DNA of 64,000 bases from Deltaproteobacteria bacterium (GTDB lineage Bacteria; Desulfobacterota; GWC2-55-46). The notes beneath the pieces are model-generated. The model worked only from the letters and a program-made list of their open reading frames with translations, was not told the origin of the DNA and searched no databases. Position 1 is the first letter of the stretch; each line of letters begins with the position of its first letter. The position numbers were made by a program, and so were the translations under genes. Shown in pieces: positions 61,566 through 64,000 of this stretch. The DNA is taken from positions 248,001 through 312,000 of the forward strand of contig JAIOIE010000006.1 of NCBI GenBank assembly GCA_019912665.1, given 5' to 3'.

Positions 61566-63547
61566 GATTCCAAGCGCTCGCCGTCACATCCATAATCTCG
61601 CTTCTCGGGCTCTGGGCCGGAAGTCTCGTCGATACTGCCGGCCGCGGGTTCATATCGTCGCTCTCGATAATAGCTATCGCCGGCATCGTCCACAATCTCG
61701 CAAGGAGGAAAGCGGCCCTCAGTCCTCTTCTCTGGAACGCGGCGGCTATCGCGGCCTTCGCTTTCCTCATTGCGGATTATTCCGCCATATCAAGGGACAT
61801 CATAGCCTCGGGGACCCGTTTTCTTGCTATGGTCCTGGTTTTAAAACTCCTCTCCCTCAGAAACGTAAGGGACCACGCGACCATATTCGCGTTGGCTTTC
61901 TTCCTGATACTCGCCGCCGCGGCCTCGACCGTAAGTCCCGTCTTTTTCGCGATACTCTCCATTTATATCGTGTTCCTCATATGGGGCATGGTCGTCCTGA
62001 ACCTGCAGCGGGATATCGATTACTCAGGCAAGGGGGTGGATGCCCCTGACGACATTTTCGGCCTCCCTCTCTTCCTCTCGCTAACCGCGCTCTCCGCGGT
62101 CTGCATAACCCTCACACTGGCGGTATTCTTCTCCATCCCGAGAATGGGGGTCGGGATACTGGAAGCGAGTTCCGGGACGCCCCTCAACATATCGGGCTTC
62201 TCGGAGAGGATGGAGATGGATTCTATTGCCGGGGTGCAGCTCGATACGACCATTGTCATGCGGGTTGAGATAGCCGGTGAAAGCCCGCATGAGCCGCTCT
62301 ATTTCAAGGGCGCGTCGCTCGATTTCTTTGACGGCGCAGCCTGGAGCAGGCACGAAACCGTGAACCGTCTCATAAGGGGCAAAGATGGGGTCTTTACATT
62401 CGGAAGCCCCGGGAGGAGGAATATAGAGCAGAAGGTCTGGCTCGATCCGCTCGACACAGAGGCGCTCTTCGCGGCTCCCAATGCCTACATGCTCGAGGGC
62501 AGGTTCCAGAACATCTGGACCGACGACTCGGGGAATGTCCGCCTCCCCTCAATCCCATTCACCAGGCTCGAATACACCGTGTGGTCGGATATCTCGGGCG
62601 GAAGGCCGGCCCCGCTCCCGGATGAGACATATCTTGACGCCTCCTACCTTGGATCGAGCCCTGAAGGGCCCTTAATAACGGAACTGGCCAGGGCTGCTTC
62701 CGAGGGGAGGGCAAGCGCGCTCGGCAAGGCCCTTGCAATCGAAGAGTTCCTGCAAAAAAATTACGCCTATACGCTAACGCCGCGGAAGGGCAAAGGAACG
62801 GGACCCCTCGAGGACTTCCTCCTCCACACGAAAGAGGGCTGGTGCGAGCACTTTGCCACAGCCATGGCCATGATGCTCAGGTCCGTCGGCGTGCCGGCCC
62901 GGATAGCTACGGGCTACCTCGAAGGGGAATGGAACAAGTACGGCGGCTATTTCATCGTGCGGCAGCAGGACGCGCACAGCTGGGTGGAAGCCTATATGGA
63001 CGGGCAGGGCTGGATGAAGTTCGACCCCACGCCCCCCTCGGGGCGGATGGAGCGCCATGGAGCTCTTTTCATGTATCTCGACCTCTTGAGGCTTAATTGG
63101 AACAGGCACATCATACAATTTTCCTTTTCCGACCAGCGCGCCCTCGCCCTTGCCCTCGAGGAAAGGGCACACAGGATCAAAGGCCTGCTCGCAGGCTTTT
63201 TGCCAGATAAATGGCCCGGCATAAGAGGCGTTCTCGCGGCTCTTTTCGCTCTGGTCCTCACCGTCTCGGGAGTCCTTATCGCACGCAACCGGGCCGTAAA
63301 GGAAAAGGCCGGGCAAAAGGTCCCCCGCTATTACATGGAAATGCTTAAGGTCCTATCCTCAAGAGGGATGCCGAAAGCGCCAGGGGAGACACCGAGAGAG
63401 TTCGCAGACCGGCTGGGGAAGACTGATGTAACTGAAATAACCGAAACATATCTTAGGGAACGGTACGGCGGTAAAGGGCCCGGCAGAGAGGCTATGGGCC
63501 GCATGGAGGAGGCGCTTGCCCGGATTCGAAAGCTAAAAAGAATTTAG
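61562..63547 (+). CDS. Transglutaminase-like membrane protein (TgpA/DUF3488 type)
   Basis: 661 residues. N-terminal block of about six membrane segments (DUF3488, 1-190), a periplasmic region, the transglutaminase core (EGWCEHFATAMAMMLRSVGV with catalytic Cys, then QDAHSWVEAYMDG with His and FDPTPP with Asp), another membrane segment at about 560-580, and a C-terminal DUF4129-like tail. Completes the MoxR/DUF58/TgpA operon. Confidence 0.92.
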   Translation: MRFQALAVTSIISLLGLWAGSLVDTAGRGFISSLSIIAIAGIVHNLARRKAALSPLLWNAAAIAAFAFLIADYSAISRDIIASGTRFLAMVLVLKLLSLRNVRDHATIFALAFFLILAAAASTVSPVFFAILSIYIVFLIWGMVVLNLQRDIDYSGKGVDAPDDIFGLPLFLSLTALSAVCITLTLAVFFSIPRMGVGILEASSGTPLNISGFSERMEMDSIAGVQLDTTIVMRVEIAGESPHEPLYFKGASLDFFDGAAWSRHETVNRLIRGKDGVFTFGSPGRRNIEQKVWLDPLDTEALFAAPNAYMLEGRFQNIWTDDSGNVRLPSIPFTRLEYTVWSDISGGRPAPLPDETYLDASYLGSSPEGPLITELARAASEGRASALGKALAIEEFLQKNYAYTLTPRKGKGTGPLEDFLLHTKEGWCEHFATAMAMMLRSVGVPARIATGYLEGEWNKYGGYFIVRQQDAHSWVEAYMDGQGWMKFDPTPPSGRMERHGALFMYLDLLRLNWNRHIIQFSFSDQRALALALEERAHRIKGLLAGFLPDKWPGIRGVLAALFALVLTVSGVLIARNRAVKEKAGQKVPRYYMEMLKVLSSRGMPKAPGETPREFADRLGKTDVTEITETYLRERYGGKGPGREAMGRMEEALARIRKLKRI

Positions 63548-63574
63548 GTTGCTGAAAACTCAAAATTTCATTCA

Positions 63575-63693
63575 GGCTGCTCAAAAGCATAAGGTGCAAG
63601 GAGTCGAAAAATGAGGAGTGGGGCGTACTTTCCTTGCGCGCCGGAGTGTCTAATTTTGAAGACGACGCAGCAGATCGTGCTTTTTCAGCAGCC
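63575..63693. repeat. Dispersed palindromic repeat family 2, copy 2 (inverted)
   Basis: 119 bp, reverse complement of the copy at 24247-24365. Ends GGCTGCTCAAAAGC and GCTTTTTCAGCAGCC. Shares CGTCGTCTTC, ACACTCCGGCG and CCTCATTTTTCGACTC with copy 1. It ends two bases before the stop of the receiver gene. Confidence 0.9.
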
Positions 63694-63695
63694 TG

Positions 63696-64000
63696 TTAGG
63701 GCTTACTACCGGGCCTGTCCGACATGCTCGACATTATGGCGTCGATGAGCTTCTTTCTCTCTATGGGCTTGGCCACGTAGCCGTCAAAGCCCTTGTTCAA
63801 AAGCTCGCCCTCCTCGCCCCTCATGGCGGAAGCCGTAAGGGCCAGGACAGGTATGGAGCTGTTCCTGGAGTCGGATTTTATTATCCTGGTCGCGGTTATC
63901 CCGTCCATGCCGGGGAGGTGAAGGTCCATGAGTATAAGGTCGGGCCTCTCCTCCATCAACGACTTGAGGGCCTCGGTGCCGCTCGCGGCCTCCATTATCT
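63696..64000 (-). CDS. Response-regulator receiver domain, C-terminal part (5' end outside window)
   Basis: About 100 residues of a receiver domain: DLILMDLHLPGMDG with the phospho-Asp, IPVLALTASAM with the conserved Thr/Ser, and VAKPIE with the Lys. The frame is open to the window edge. It ends soon after the domain, so the full protein probably has a histidine kinase or other domain before it, as in hybrid kinases. Confidence 0.88.
   Translation of the reverse strand, partial: IMEAASGTEALKSLMEERPDLILMDLHLPGMDGITATRIIKSDSRNSSIPVLALTASAMRGEEGELLNKGFDGYVAKPIERKKLIDAIMSSMSDRPGSKP

Overview
The window looks like a chromosome segment of a GC-rich, Gram-negative, deltaproteobacteria-like organism (Desulfobacterota in the broad sense). 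The basis is the operon aroF-tyrA-aroA-cmk-ispH-rpsA-sppA-ihf-HIT, type IV pilins with a sigma-54 promoter, an outer-membrane polysaccharide export locus, and DUF4388 receiver proteins. The lineage is inferred from gene content only. A monomeric isocitrate dehydrogenase followed by both ATP-citrate lyase subunits suggests a reductive TCA capability.

Layout: (1) 1-7.6 kb, a tightly overlapping housekeeping operon. (2) 7.65-14.5 kb, a sigma-70 promoter, a ZTP riboswitch with its own terminator, then icd, aclB and aclA. (3) 14.6-31.8 kb, plus-strand genes: SPOR protein, miaB, bifunctional nuclease, two signalling proteins, PHP phosphoesterase, PQQ lipoprotein, GH57 glycosidase, mutS, amidase, glnD, xerD. 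(4) 31.98 kb, a dif site 165 bp after xerD. (5) 32.0-42.2 kb, an integrated 10.2-kb provirus that I read as a tailless double-jelly-roll-capsid phage of the PM2/PRD1 lineage. (6) 42.2-49.2 kb, mixed host genes including HDOD, DUF362 and copA. (7) 49.2-50.4 kb, two type IV pilins. (8) 50.4-59.4 kb, a minus-strand capsule/exopolysaccharide locus (polymerase, flippase, Wzz, Wzi, initiating transferase, and a split Wza-type exporter). (9) 59.6-63.5 kb, a MoxR / DUF58 / transglutaminase operon, then a partial receiver protein.

The main discovery is the provirus. It is flanked by 19-bp direct repeats that include the XerC arm and centre of dif, so it appears to have entered through the host Xer machinery. 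Its repressor-like gene runs across the right junction. Joining the two ends in silico gives a 10,178-bp circle in which that gene gets its own stop, followed 13 bp later by the next phage gene. Integration therefore changes the C-terminus of the regulator and cuts its operon in two. The phage has divergent promoters with paired operators, an early leftward set of small proteins, a packaging ATPase, a probable capsid protein, at least six small or C-terminally anchored membrane proteins, a pectin-lyase-fold spike and an M15-type lysin.

A second notable point is the ZTP riboswitch (a one-carbon/folate stress sensor) placed directly before rTCA-cycle genes. Two families of short palindromic repeats (three and two copies) are scattered between host genes. 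Left of dif all genes run rightward, and right of the provirus most run leftward, as expected around a replication terminus. No rRNA, tRNA or CRISPR was seen.
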